From: Drosophila persimilis
Lineage: Eukaryota; Arthropoda; Insecta; Diptera; Drosophilidae
Assembly: GCF_003286085.1 (NCBI RefSeq)
Contig: NW_020825288.1
Coordinates: 7,006,001 to 7,070,000 of the forward strand
Direction of reading: 5' to 3'
DNA length: 64,000 nucleotides
The notes below the pieces were generated by a model. It saw only the letters and a list, made by a program, of their open reading frames with translations. It did no database searches and was not told the DNA's origin. Position 1 is the first letter of the stretch. Every line of letters starts with the position of its first letter. The position numbers were made by a program, and so were the translations under genes. Shown here in pieces: positions 31,509 to 45,700 of the stretch.

Positions 31509-33370
31509 CCATTTGATCGACTCTGTCTCAAATTCCCCATGGAACAGTGATAAATTATTGTGCCTGGCGGCCATGGCCTTTGGTTTTTGGCGCAATTTCA
31601 ATTTGATTGCGGTAGGACAGAGACTGTACCTGGACCTGTACCTGGACCAGCTGCCCTGCCCTGCTCTGTCGGCTGCGATCTGATCTCATGCGTTCCACTT
31701 CGATTTATACTTCGCCTCTGAGCTGAGCTTCTGTTCTCTCCATCTCTCTGCTGCTGCTACAGCCCTGACCACCCGCAACAATCGGGGCGCAAAAAGTTCT
31801 CAAATTACCACGCCAAATGCCGAGTCAGTGACCGATTATGTTACCCAAAGCGTTGGGCCAAAGGAAAAGACAAAAATAACACGACAGGCGTCATTATAAA
31901 GCGGCGACGCTGCTGCTGACGGCGACGCCGACGCTGACGCTGGCTTCGGTGTTGCAATCCCTATCGCTCTGTTCTTATCCCCGTCTCTCTGTCGCTAGCT
32001 CCTGCCTAAGCCAATCGTCGTTTGCTGTCTCCTGCTGTTCTTTGCCGCTGCTCCTTTTGCCCCTTCTATTAGTTTTCTTATGGCACATTAGTGATTCTCT
32101 TCTTCCTCTCACTCTTGCTGCCGCTGTTGCGGTTGATGTTGGCTTTGATGACTCTCAGCTACATCTCCCCCTCTCTCTCTCTCTTCCTTTCTTCCCTACG
32201 CGCATAAGGCTCGGGCTTGATCAAAGGCTTTGGCCATGACGGCGTAGAATTTTTGTGGGTTTTTTGTTTGATAAATCACATGGGAAGATGGTTGGAACCA
32301 CCTCTAATCGCCGCCCAAAGAGGATTTTAGTGGTTTTACAAATTGGTTGGGCCAGGGTCTATCGCATTGCGTATACGTAATTTTTTAGGGGCTCTCACAA
32401 TCCTTTCCTACGGCTCCACGATCTCCTTACAAGCTCGTCCCACTTTTCCGCTGTTTAACAAGCAAAAATCTAACTCAATTCTTGTCCAGTCATTGCTCCT
32501 CTCAGCCACCTCAAACTCCATTCCATGAAGCCGCACAATTTCTGGTGACAAAAAAAAAACAACAGTGAAAATGGGAACAAAATGGGAAAAGGAAATGTCA
32601 AAAAGCCATCGTTAGTTTGGTATTAGCCCTGACAAAACTTGACGCGTCAACGTAAGCGGCTTTGGTCTAGGTCAAGTTGCAACTGGCGAGTGGCAGGTAC
32701 AGGTGCACACCTGCCACAGGAAATCTGTTTCGACCAACCGAAACCGGCGATGGGGGGGGGGCGGAAAATGAATGGCTGGGCTGGCAAACATTCAATTACA
32801 ATTCGTTTCTCGTTTCGGGATAGGTTTAAATGGTTTTGAAAATGGTTTAATTGCTGGCCAGCTCCAATACGAGGAGAGCTCTAATTGAGCATAAGCCTTC
32901 GAGCCTTGCCTGAAAAATGCGTAAATAAAGGGAACGCAACGAAAGTTATTTGGCCCACAGAGTCGATGGTCGATTGCAGTCCGAATCGAGTCCAATTCGA
33001 GTCCGTTTCGAGTGTGGCCGAGGCGGAGGCGTATTAAAAATGGAATCAAAAATGCAGCAACAATTTGTATAGAGCACAATTTGATTGGCAGGTCGACAGG
33101 GGGCATGGGACCAATAATCGAGGCAGGAACAGCCGTAGTTAAACAACCGTAGACGGCCACAAGGGGTTCGGTACGATTCGGTTTGGTTCGGTTCGGGTTG
33201 GGTCTGGGATTGGGTCTGGGTTTGGGGCTCGGTTCTGTTAGGATCGGGCTGGGTTGGGTTCAAGTCTGAAGTGCTTTTGGGTAGGCCTTAATTACGTAAA
33301 TGTGTGCGGTGTACGGACTTGCCAGTTGAGTTATGACCAAAGGAGTACTCCACATTCGCATGACTGTATC

Positions 33371-33407
<37 letters not shown>

Positions 33408-36224
33408 GCTGCAAATGCGTAAAATTTTAATTTCGTTTTGAAAATTTCATTCGAAAAAAGAAATGGCGCTCTGAAGTTGTTCAAAACAGAAAGAGAGTAG
33501 GGGGCTCTTTCTTCTACGCCATTTTCTGCACATTTGTTCGAGGCCAATGACCAGTCTACACACACACACACACATTCCTATGCGTGTGTCCTGCTTCTTA
33601 CGCACTTTTTGCATTTACTAATTTGAAAAGCAGACAGCAAACGAAGAGTGAGAATGAGTGGGGAAAAGGGTGAGCGGGTTGGGCTTGGTTTGGGCCCTTT
33701 CCTATTGGCCCTGTTTTCGCAATTGGCTTATTGATCTGCCCACCTCTCGGCAACATCTTCTACTTCCTCATCATCATCGTATTATTATTATTAAACAACC
33801 CCATTAGGGTCAGGCGGCCTGACCCGGGCCTCTATTTTCCCCCTTTCGGTTATCTAACACAAAAACAACAACAAAAAAAAAAAAGAGTGCACGAATGAAT
33901 GCATCGAGTGCAACCAAAGGGGAAACGAGATAGAGACAGACAGAGAGAGGGAGATAGAGAGAGAGAGCATGAGTATTCCTTGCTGGGACGGGGACACGGA
34001 CACGCATTCGTTTCGGGCCTGGACTCTTTGGTTGGTTTGGGTTTTTGTTGAAGTTAGTTTTCAGTTTATAGCGGCATTTCCGTAGGGGAGTTTCAAATTA
34101 GAAACACACAAGAAAAAGGGTGGAGAATGGCGAGAGGGACAGCAAGAGAGAGAGAGAGTAAGACACGTACAGAAAGAGACGACTAATGAGGTCATAATGA
34201 GCCATGAGTGAAATGTTCTTAAGCCCACACTTTTGAAAACTTTCCGAAATCCAGGGGAGGTGCCAGGACGGCCATTTTTTCAGAAAAATTTAAGGACTTG
34301 GATTCTAAAACTTTATGTGGAAATTGGAGCTTGATTTATGGGTATTTTCTGTATCTAAGAGATTTAGGAAGATCTTTAAACCAGTGTAAGAAAGATGATC
34401 TTTCATATATTGTTCATTATTCGTATCCTTTTCAGCACTCATTTCCAGTACAATACAAAACCAAGGCTTACACAACATTCGCTATTAGCCAAGAACAAAG
34501 AATGTCCTTTCCACACATCCCGCAAAATATAAATAAATTCCATTGAAATTCGATGAAAATTGGAATTATAATCTCGTAGATTTCTATAATGAGCAAATAA
34601 AAAACGGAATAGAATATACGGAATATATTGTCTGCAATTTTCACATCGAGTATTACGAAGGATGCTTTTGTTGCTGGATTGTGTAATACCCTTAAAGGGG
34701 CCGGGCATCTGGGCTTAGGGATAAGTTCAGGCTATAAGTAGGGAATTATGTTTTTTTTTAACAATTTATAAAACAATTCAAGAGTTCATTTATGTACTTA
34801 TTTTTCTTCTGGCACTCATCTTTTGTGCTCTTCTTTCGAGAGCATCTATTAGTCTGGTTGTGGGATAATGAATATTTCGCTGATTTGCGGTTTGCTCGGG
34901 CATGAATGTGTGATTATTTTTTAATAAAAAAGTTCTTGCTGCCAGGCATGGGCCATGCCACGATGCTACGCACTTTGTTTAACAACATGACACCAAACAC
35001 TCACACACACACACACACACTGTGGGGCTTTTGTGTGTTGCTGGGGTTAAAATAGGTCTACCATGGGGGGCCCCGTTTTGGCCCGAGGCTCCTTAACACG
35101 CACAACAAAAGTAATTTTCCACTGCTCTTCTGCTCTTTTTTTTTGTATTTAAGCCGCTGACAACTGTCGGGGTTAGAGCCAAACAAACACACACACACAT
35201 AGATACATATATGGGAAAACAGATATAATAAAGCACGGCTCGGTGACATTTAATTTCGAAATCATCATAATAATATTCTGTTTGAATGCGCACATCCGCC
35301 AAAAGTCATCTACGAGAATGTATCTAAGCCCCAGCCAGCCAGCCAGCCAGCCCGCGCACAGCTGCTTTAATGAGCCAGATACAATTTAGAAACAGTTTCC
35401 TGTTCTGGCTCGGTCGGGGTTCCTGGCTGCATTTCAAATCAGTTTACTTCCTTGGCCAACAGCAATTGGCAGCACCAGACAGCAGCCACCAGTCGTCCGG
35501 CAACGAATTAGATCAAAACCGTAAATTTTCTTGGATATGGGAACGGAAGCGCAGGCTTCTGTTGTGAGTGGATGGAGAGCTAGAGAGAGATACAAAGATA
35601 TAAAGATAGCCCAGTCGAAGCTTCAAATGTATCTAGAATGGGCTGGATTTGAGGCAATTGGTATCCTAGTTATCCTAGTTATCAGCAGGATGTGCTATCA
35701 AATGTCAGGCAACCCAAAAGAAATCGTCTATCAAGCGGGGCAGGCCTTGAGACCTACCCAACGCTCTTTCTGCCCCTTCAGGGGCAATGCAAATTGCATC
35801 TACAAGATGCACCAGAAGTATCTTTGCCTTTGTTTTTGGCATGCACCCCTTTTCGGTAGGTCTTTTCGGTCTGACAGGGCATTGTTTGTGCTCTATGTAA
35901 ACTGCAGATTTCCTATATCTCTTTTGGGTTTGGGTTTTGGAAGGGTTGGAATTTGGCCTGTATTCGGGTTTGCCTTCTGTCGTGGCTAACCGGTTTGCTG
36001 CTGTTGGAACACTGTGGTTAATCTTGTCGCCGTTGCCTTTTTTATCTTGCATAAATATGGCAATCAAATGCTTCAATGCCAAAAAGGTGTCATCTGATTA
36101 TACAGTAGTTTTTCTTTCAGTTGTCTTGTTGATGGGTTGTTGTACTGTTTATTTTTTTCGTTGTTGTTGAAACTGGTTTCGGTTGTTTTCGTTTTCTGCT
36201 GCTTATAAATTCATGCCAGACAGC
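31509..36224. other. Noncoding region
   Basis: Motif CATTGCGTATACGTAAT (32365-32381), GGTTCGGTTCGGG repeats (33170-33250), GT and GA tracts (33377-33401, 33925-33968), CAGCCAGC repeats near 35333-35352. No supported gene. Confidence 0.55.
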
Positions 36225-36785
36225 ACTTTCGGTGAATTTTTCATAATTTTTGCCAAGAAGAAAGCATTGCTGTAGTCTATTCGATTGTTTGTTAATTGGA
36301 AATATCTTTTATCTGAAATATACTGCCATTTTTGGGGACTGTTCTGAATAAATATACTTTTCCAGTGGGCAACATCTAAAGACATTCGTCGATAGCCCTG
36401 AATGACGTTGATTCGCTGTTTAAATTTCCCATAAGTGAAGAGGTTCATTTAATTTGTTTACTTTTTTAATTTTTAAAGAAGAAAGCATTTTTAGCACTTT
36501 ATTCGATTGTTTGTAATTACCTGCTATCTTGTATACCCGGCCATTCCTTGGGACAATCCTGAATGAAATACCTTTCCACTGGGGATCATTTAAAGAAATT
36601 CCCATAAGTGAAAAGATACATACAATTTTTGTATTTTTGAATAAATTTGTATTTTTTTTATTTTAAGAAATAAAAGCATTGCTGTGCTCTTATTCGATTT
36701 TTTTTAATTGAAATTATCTTTTATCTGGAATATTCTGGTATTTCTGGGGATCATTTAAAGACATTCCCATAAGGGAAGAGATTGC
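36225..36785. repeat. Three diverged ~170-220-bp tandem repeats
   Basis: Each copy contains AAAGCATT (about 36260, 36481 and 36673), then TATTCGATT, a CTTTTATCT-like block, GGGGA, TAAAGA and CCCATAAG (about 36429, 36601 and 36767). The downstream flank decays into T-rich low-complexity DNA up to 36950. Confidence 0.7.
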
Positions 36786-39700
36786 TAAAATTTGGTTTAA
36801 ATTTTTATTTAAATATCTTTTTATTTTTTATTTAAATTTCCTTTTATTTTTTTTTACTAATTATTTTTCGTTTTTTTAAATATTTTTTTTGTAGATAATT
36901 TTAAAAAGTTTTTTTTTTTTAATTTTTTTTTTGTTTAAATTTTTTATAGGTCTGTTAGCGCCTTTCAAAGTTCGAAGCACTTTATATGATCAAAAAGAAC
37001 CCAAGTTTTTTATTTGTCTAAGACTCTGTACATGATATATGTAATTCAGGGATAGTTAAGGTACTCGCTGGGGTTCCATGCTCTGCAGTTCTCTAGCACG
37101 AAGGGGTAGTAGTCATAGCCATGCCAGAGTCAAAGTCAGAGCCAGAGCCGGAGCCAGCTCTGCTGTGGTGAGTTTCTACCCCTAGTTGTTTGAGTAGTTT
37201 CTCCATTGAGTGATAAGTGAGTGGCACTCGGAGAAGGGGCAGCCACGACTCGACTCGACTCTCTTGCTGCTGTTCGCTGTCTGAGTGTGTGTGTGTGTGT
37301 GTGTGTGCTGAGTGCTGCTTCCGATTTGATTGAGTCGTAGGCCCTAATGGAAATTTAATTGAGTTAGTCTCAGAGCATTAGATATGCATACTGGCAGATA
37401 CAGATGCGTGCCGCATTCGGTTCGTGTGTGTCTCTGTGCTGATGATCATTCCCGAAGCTAAAACTTTAACCCCATGAAAATTGCCATCAGCAGCGAATCT
37501 GAGGCAGCTGCGAGAGCCAGAGAGATAGAACCCAACCAGTTGCATGCAAAATGCCGGCAACAGGTGTGCAAAATAGCATCACTCTAGGCCCAGGCCCAGG
37601 CCCAGACCCAGGCCCGGGCCCTGGCCTGCTGCAACAGCAACTGCCTTGTCTTATATATGTATATCTGTATCTACGTGTGTATCTTTATTTTTTTGCCTTT
37701 TAGAACGATAATAGTTGGCCTACCGTTGGCTTCCATCTGGCAGTCTCTTTTGCTGTGCACTCCCTTTGTCGACCCTCGGTTCTTTCTCGACTTTGGTGTT
37801 AATCATCCTTTCAGTTTAGTTATTCACACATCTCCTTCTATCCATCCATCGCTGTTCGTACTTCCTATCTCTGGGCCTTGTTTTGTTCTATAAATGATTT
37901 CGCTCTGATTTTTCAATTAAATTTATTTAGACCGCTGTCATTTGTTGGGCAACGGTACAAATATATCCGTTGTTCATTGGCCCGGCCCCCCCACGACCTG
38001 GTCGTTTCGATTAGCTCTCTAACTGTCTCTGGGGGGCATGAGGGGGTTCGCTGACTGATTAAATCTTTTGTATGCTAAATGGCTCTAACCGTGTTGACAA
38101 CAAATTGCAAAAAAATAATGTCAATAGCTGCATGGAGATGTTCGGAAGTTAACTGAAAGACTGGAAGTCGGCAATAATCTCATTAAGATCTGGTCAACAG
38201 TTTTGATTAGTTCTTGGAGAATGCCAGTGCGGAATGTACTGTAGGAGTAAGTGTCATAGAGATGTGGTTCTTTACCCTGGAATTCAAGGAAAATCTATCA
38301 AAATCCAAGCCCCTCTCCTTCCCCTAACTGACCGTAAACTCTCTGAAGCAACTCCCCTCCCAAATTGCTTTGATATTCCCCCTGTTCCTTCCCCACCATT
38401 CAATAACCATTGAATCTATACAACATTCAATCGAATCGACAACTGCAGAAGTGCAGAAAACTGTAACAAAACGAGAACTTCAATTGGGGCACTTGGCTGT
38501 TTATTGCTTTTTTTTTTGGTTTCAAAAACGTAACCAATTCTTTTCGCTGTACACTCGAAAAAATTATACCAATTTATTGATCACTTGCTTCAATGATCTT
38601 CCAAGGTATGGCTTTTCTTCTCTCTGTGTAGTTTCTGGTCATTCGTTGTTGTTGTTGTTGTTGCATCTGATTATTGTTGCTGGTATAAATTTTGTTCAAG
38701 TACGTCAAGTTCGATTGCGTTCTTTACCTTGAAATCTTGTTTTCTATCCGCTGTTAAGTTTGCAATTTTTTGTGTTGTTTTTTTTTCTGTTTTGTTTCGT
38801 TCTGTTCGTTGCAGCTGCAAAAGATTTTTGCATGCTGTGTGTGTGTTTGTGTCTGTGTGTGGGTCCCCCCTTGCCTAATATTTTATTTATGTATTTTCTA
38901 TATTTATTTATCATCCAAGTGCTGCTGTTTGTTGTAGTTTTATTCTAAATACTTAATTTGCATTTATTTATACATTGTATTTCCCCCAAAGAAAGGGGGA
39001 GACCGAAGGGGTCTAATTTGTGCACTGATAAATTCCATTCAGCAATGCGGTGCCCTGAAAGAGGTAGGCTTCATCAGCTAGAGGAATGGCCAGAGATAAT
39101 CTGAAATAGATTCTAAAGAATCCGAAAGAAAATCACCTCCCTCCCCCCCACCATCTATTTCATTTCTTCTATTTTATTTCTATAATTTTGTTCATTCCTT
39201 TCTCTTCTTGTTATGTCCTTTAAAGTGTATATCAAGCTTCGTTTGGCTCTCATTTTTAATATTTTATTAATCTTTTCTTAGAAAAAAACAGATAGTAAAA
39301 TGCGGAAGTCAGACACACACACATCTCTTAAAAATAAATAAAGCGTTAATTAAAAAAATTTCTAGGGGCATGCAACAGAAACACAGCTGAAAACTAGAAC
39401 CTTGACATCAAAATAAACCTTCGCATTACGTATACGTAATTTTTTTTGGGCGCGCAGTCTGGCAACGCTGAGTCGGGGACACCACCCCCCGCCACCCCTC
39501 TCGAAAAAAAACAACAAAAAACCACCCAAAATGAAACGCTTCGTTGCATACGCAAAATGTTGTTGGCATGCCCGATACCTCGTACAGCAGAAAGGGTATG
39601 CTCAGTGCGCGAAAAGTACATATATGGAAGCGGGTTTATGCACTCTCTTTTAGGGAGGCATAGACACAGGGCTAAAGCCATACAGATACTGAGGAGTGGC

Positions 39701-41588
39701 CAAGGGCCAAGGACTAGGCTTCATTCTGGGTATTCTCCTTTGTTTCCCCCCAAATAATCGGTACCAACCAGTCGCATTGCCATTTTATTGCCTTATTACT
39801 TGTTGTTTTGCTTTTTTTGTTTCTATTTCTATTTAGTTTTGGCTGCGCTTGGCCTCCATTTCGGCATGCATTCATAACGCCCGAGAGGCGTGGTGCATGG
39901 TGCATGGTGCGGGGTGCCGGGTGCGGGGTGCGGACACAAGTCGAGGTTTCCATTGGTTTCCAATTTTGCCATTTGCTATTTGAGCTGCCGCCGCCGCCGC
40001 CTGTTGTCTACTGCTTTGTGCCTAAAATTTATCGTTTTGCGTTTTTATTTATTTCTTTTTTGGTTTTATTTCTTTGTTGTTTTTTGTTTTTGTTTTTGTC
40101 TCTCCTCTCCTGTTGCTCGTCGTCGCATCAACCTCGAACTTTAGATTTGTTTGCAATGTTTATGAGAGCATAACCATTTTGTTTGTTCTGGTTTTTTTTT
40201 CTGTTTTTTTGCTGTAATTTTTGTTTTTGTCGTGCTACGTGATGTTCTTTATATATAGATTTCGGTGACCAAGGTGCAGTGTTTTTTGGAATGAAACCTA
40301 GGCATCTTTTGGCTATATTTCTTTCCTGTCTCCTATCTACTTAGTGTCCTTCATTAGTCTACAAAGTTTAAGTCCTAATTGAACGAGTATCTTTAGTACG
40401 AGTCTCTTTCATCTCTGCTTATCTCATGTACATGTCTTTCATGGCTTTATGCGCTCTAACATTCAACTAACTCACTTCGTAATGTCTTAACCAGCTTCCA
40501 GTTCTGTTCCATATTTCATTCAAAAATTAGCCCAGCTCCTTGGCAGTGGCAACAGGAAGGAAGCCACGCGGAGCAGTTACAGTAACACACTTTTGCCATT
40601 TGCTGGCTGCCAGGCAGGCAGTCAGTCCATGATTTCCATTTGTGCGAACCAAAGACGAAGCCGAAGCCGCTGTTGCTGCCACTGCCACTGCCGCTAAGGT
40701 CGCGCCTAAGCAAGCCAGGGTCCAAGACACGTTGCTCGATTAGGTGTATACCCTAGCAAGGGGTATGGCCAGCCAGACAGAGGACACATGCACCTCACAG
40801 AGGGAAGGGAGGCAGCAGACTGTGGCATCACTGGAGTCCATCTTTGATCCCCGGCAGGGTATTCGCTGCTTCGGCTGTTCGACTTTAGCCTTGCTCTCTA
40901 GCGTGTTTCTGCCACTGCCATAGTCATAGTCATATTCATAGTCATAGCCACTGCACTTGCCCCTGGCTTTGAGTCGTCGTCTGGCTTGGCTTGGCTTGGC
41001 TTCTCTAGTTGGTTAACTTGTTTTTGGTTAGCGCTTAAAGCTTTTCGGCTGTGTGTGTGTGTGTGTTATGGCCACTTTACTGCTCTTGACCCTAATGCCA
41101 AGGCATTGATATGGCCGTTGATGAAGCTCTAACGAAACGGGGCAGCTTTAACTCCTAAAAAGCAGCTGCCTCGGCTCCTGTTCACAGCTGCTGTTCTGTT
41201 TTTTTTTTTGACCGGAAATGGTTCGCCCACTTCCGTTAGCTTTCACACCCACAGACAGAGAGAGAGAGAGAAAAGCGGACCACAAGTGGCAGCTTTGGCT
41301 GCTCCTGTGGCACGGACATGTGGCAGGAAACGTGAATTTATCGTTGCCCAACTCGAGTGCCACTGTAGAGGGGGCCACTCGACGCGACTCGTACATTTTT
41401 CGTGACTCCACTTGTTGCATGCCGCTTGGCCCCTAACTAATTTTCGTTTCCATACATATTTTTCCAGAAAATTTTCCATTTGCATTTAAATAATTGCCCT
41501 GGTCGGGGGCCTGAAGTATCCAGAATTACGAGTGCCCCCCCCCCTCTCTCTCCTTCCCTGGACAATTAGTTAAATGGCAAAGTGCAGC

Positions 41589-41621
<33 letters not shown>

Positions 41622-42004
41622 ATGCATGTATTAAAAAATGGTTAGATCCAACTATTGGCCTGCTAAGTATATGGTTAGCTAAGGGGTCTAGAGTCTCGGG
41701 TCTCTCCGGGCTATTTTGCGCACTATAAACTGGAAGTTGTCCCAATCAGAATAACCAAATGACTGCACAAACGACCGACAACAGCAGCAACAACAACAAC
41801 AGTTACAATAACTGGTTCCCCTATTTAGTATATCTCTATATATTTTTCGATATTTTTTTATATGGCTGATTGCCCGACGCCGTCTGCCAGCCTCTGTCTG
41901 GGGGTACTGCCTTTTTTGTCCGCTTTTGCCTTGAATCGAAAATTGTTTGTATTCTAATTACAATATTTAAGCAAATGTGAGAACATTAGCCAAAAGATGT
42001 GGGC
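36786..42004. other. Noncoding region, T-rich then mixed
   Basis: T-rich low complexity (36800-36950), GGCCCA repeats (37590-37622), motif CATTACGTATACGTAAT (39424-39440), GGTGCGGGGTGC repeats (39890-39932), a hairpin at 40748, the poly-C run at 41588. No gene. Confidence 0.55.
41588..41619 (+). repeat. C18 run joined to (AC)n
   Basis: Eighteen consecutive C residues (41588-41605) run directly into an AC dinucleotide tract. Such a long poly-C is unusual in this otherwise T/A-tract-rich DNA and is a likely length-polymorphic site. Confidence 0.85.
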
Positions 42005-42750
42005 AAAATATACATACATCGATTGATTGCCAATTTATGGCGTCTATCTATCGAATATTTCACCATTAGATATCGCTATTAGCGATTATCATCCCAAACA
42101 GAAGTCTTTTTGCGTCTAATTAGTGGCTATCAGCTGATTGGTGGTACCTCCTCGATAAATACCACAAATCGATTATTATTAGATAGATATCAATAAGCAT
42201 ATGTTTTGGTTATTTTGGGAATTTTATAATGAATTAATTGATTGCAAAACGTTGATCTACTCGAATAAATGATTCAGTTTGGACTAATCGATAAATATCG
42301 ATTGTAGCGATTAACTGTAGGCTAAATTCATAATGATTGGCCATCAGCTAATTTGTAGGTCGTTAATCCACCAGTTTAAGTCATGTTAGTACAAAGCTTT
42401 TTTGATGGAAGGATAATCCTCGATAAACAGCCCAAATCGATTATTCATCGATGGGCTATAAATAAACATATGCATGGGGTATGCGCAAGAATTTTGAATT
42501 GATTGATTGATTGCAAATTTAAATTGAACGTTTATCTAATCGATTTTATAATTCAATTTAAACCAATCGATTATTTGACCATGAATTATCGATTGTTGCG
42601 ACTATCCAAAGGGAAATGCCTACCATAACGAGATGTTATTAGTTGATTTGTAGCTCCATAAGCCATCAATTTTAGTTGGCTGCTTTTCTGAGTACAGAGC
42701 TCTTTCAATAGAACGATTCTTTTCGATAAATACCCCAAGTCGATTAAGTT
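42005..42750. repeat. ~290-bp tandem array rich in ATCGAT/TCGATTA sites
   Basis: The segment CTCGATAAAYA followed by CCCAAATCGATTATT-like sequence recurs at about 42151, 42418 and 42724. Other shared blocks are GATTGATTGCAAA, AACGTTGATCTA or AACGTTTATCTA, and ATCGATTGTWGCGA. Many ATCGAT and TATCGAT words occur. These resemble the DREF/BEAF recognition core, which is the established meaning of that word in flies; binding here is inference. Confidence 0.7.
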
Positions 42751-45700
42751 CGATAACGTAACTTATCCCAAATCGTTTGCTTTAAACATTTTGGCACTTT
42801 TATGGCTTCTTTTTGTTGTTATTAAGAAACATTCCACGCTGATCTGATGGGTCTACGATCTCCAATGTCGCTGCCCCTGCCGCTGCCGCTGCGGCAACTG
42901 CAACTGGAGATGCATTAGGAAAGGTCAGTGCCATCTTTGTGTCTGTCCTCCGTGGCCGTCGCCGTCGCCGTCGCCGTCTCATTCTCTGGTTGCTGTTGCT
43001 GTCGCTGTCTCTGTCGCCTGTGCCTCAAATGCATCAAAACGCGCTTTTCTTTTCTTATTTTTTGTGTGTATTTGTCGGTCTCTGCGTCGTTGTCATTGCT
43101 GTTGTTGTTGTTGTTGTAGAAATTGTTGTCGCTGTTGTTGTTGTTGTTGTTGGTGTTGGTGTTGCTGCGTTGCTGGAAAGAGGGACTTCTGTAGGGAGGT
43201 GGCTTCGGCTCTACGTTTCGCGCTTACTTGCTTTTAATTCTTGCATTGCGTTTCAAGTTGCAGGGCACTCAAGCTCACCAATACACACACACACACACGC
43301 AGTGGCAGAGGGAGAGAGAGAGAGAGAGTGACAAAAGAGAGGGGAGTTGTGTGTGTGTGTGGTTAGTGCAGCTGCAACTGCAACAGCAACAGCAGTGGCT
43401 GCAACAGCGGCACAAAAAACGCGCAACTCATTTAAAAATGCCAACGTCCATCAACGAGGATCGCCGAAGATGGCAGAATTTGTTGTCGTTTCGCTTTTTT
43501 GTCAAATTGTTTTGCTGAATTTTCTTGAGAACTTTTGCATTGTATTGCATTGTAGAGCCAGTCCCTCCCCCCACCACCGCGTACCTCCCTTCTGCACATG
43601 CCTCGTTTTTGCGGCAAGCAGTTTGCCAGAGAGAGATGTCCGAGGAAGTGGCCACAACTAAAGACGACAATGAACTGTTTTGTATTGTTCGGTTTCAGTT
43701 CAGTTGGGTTCACTTTTGAGGTTCAGTTTGGCTGAGTTTCGTTTTCAAGAAGTTCATCTCGCATTCCAGCATTGCATAATCCAGCCAGCCTGATTTCATT
43801 AGCCATTTCAATTAAATGGGAAAAATCTTGGAGCATTCCCTTTTGGCCCTGACAAACAACATTAGAGACAGAGAGAAAGGGAGAGAGAGAGAGAGCGGGA
43901 GAGAGAGAAATATTTTACGCTTGAAATTCTTTATTTTTGCATTTTTCTAATAGAATTTACACTAATTGGAAGGAGAAAAAAAAGAATTAATGAAAAAATA
44001 TAGCAAAATGCTGCAAACCTGCCATAAAAATTGTAAGGAAAAAATGTGAAAAAATTCTAGGGAAAAATTGCAGTACAAAATCCAGCGAAAAAACGCGACA
44101 ACAAAAATGTAATTTTCATATTTCGTTTTATCTGCCGGCTAAAGAAAATTGAATTCAATTTATGGCAATTAAGTGCAATACTCAACGCTATTTATGCTCC
44201 TTTTTCTCTCTCTTACTGCACTTTTCATTAGGAGGAAAAACTTGAATGGAAATCTCCCAATTCCTGGCACCTGGGACGCTCCGTTAACAGGCATTTTTGG
44301 CCACATAATAACTCAAATTAAACTGGAGTTAAGTGTGCTTTTGTGGTAGTCACATGTGCGTGTGTGGCAGAATCGGGCGGAGTGTGGCCCAAACGCAAAC
44401 ACAATGCTTAGGCGCCACAAGACTGAGACACCTGTTGCCTGGCCACAGTGCAGACTAATTTCATTACAAACACAACAATAGACCGCAAGCTAATGTGGCA
44501 GTAACGTTAACTGCCACCAGACGAAGCCAAAAATACCCTAGCAGAAGCCTTTGCTAATCGGTTCGATGGCTCGATTATGCTCTGCCTCTGCCTCTGCAAG
44601 GCCTGGCCTGGCACTTTCGTTTTCACTGAACAAACACACAGACACTCCAGGGGTTGGGGGGAGCCACACTCACAACTGACTCTGACACAGACACAGACAC
44701 ATTAATTTGCCGGCTAACCTGGGCCTGGGCCTGGCCCTGGGCCAGACACACTCCCGTTTTGTGGCTACCACCACCCACCTGTTTGATGCAACCAACTGGA
44801 TAAGAGATAGGCCAATGCCGGTGGCTGAGGCTGTGGATGTGGCAGGCAGCTGCAGGATCGTGCTGTGCATTTTCATTCAAATTTCATCAGCACCCACAAA
44901 TAGCGTAGGCCTTGACTGCACAGCCGAGTGTTTGGGGGCCAAAATCAGTTCAGGGTCACTTATGTGCTTGTCTGGCCAATTTGGCTCCCGGCTCTGCGCG
45001 TGTGTGCGTGCGTGTGTGTGTGTGCGTGTGTTTGTTTGTTCTAATCCTTTGGCATTTGTGTGGATGATTTATTCATTGCGTATACGTCATGTGGTCTCTG
45101 GTTAGTGCCAAAATGCTAAATTGCCAGTGTAAATTAAATTGTTTGCTCTTCATAAGTGCATTATTTACCATTAGGTTGGGGTTAGAATTTGGTTCGAAAG
45201 GTTTGTGTGCACAATTGAATTTGTTTTGCGGTCAGATATTCATTCATTTAAATTTGATTTTATTAATGAAGTACCCATATATTAAAATAGATGTTTTGAA
45301 GGTACTTTTTATGTATATAAGTAGATAGATATGTTTAAAGTAGTGGTTTTTGTAGGACTCGGAAAACCTCTCTAAACCTCTGGCTATTTTTTCTTATTTT
45401 TCCCAATCCAAAACTCTCGAAATATATGTAGTTCCCCTGGCAATTATGCGTTCATCTACCTGGTATCATAATTTTCTGTTCCCGTCTCTTTTTCTCCCTA
45501 CGTTTTTTAGGCTTCAAAACTCCTCTGCTATTTGGTTGAGCTTGGTTTTTTGCTCTTCATTCTTCTGTTTTGTTCTCTACTCTGTTCCACTTCTCATTAG
45601 AAAGAGTTTTTTGTTGCTGTAGTGCTGGTGCAGTTGCCACCCCACCCAAATCGGGTTGCTCATTTAATTGCATAGCATTGCACTCCCGGTGCCGTTCCTT

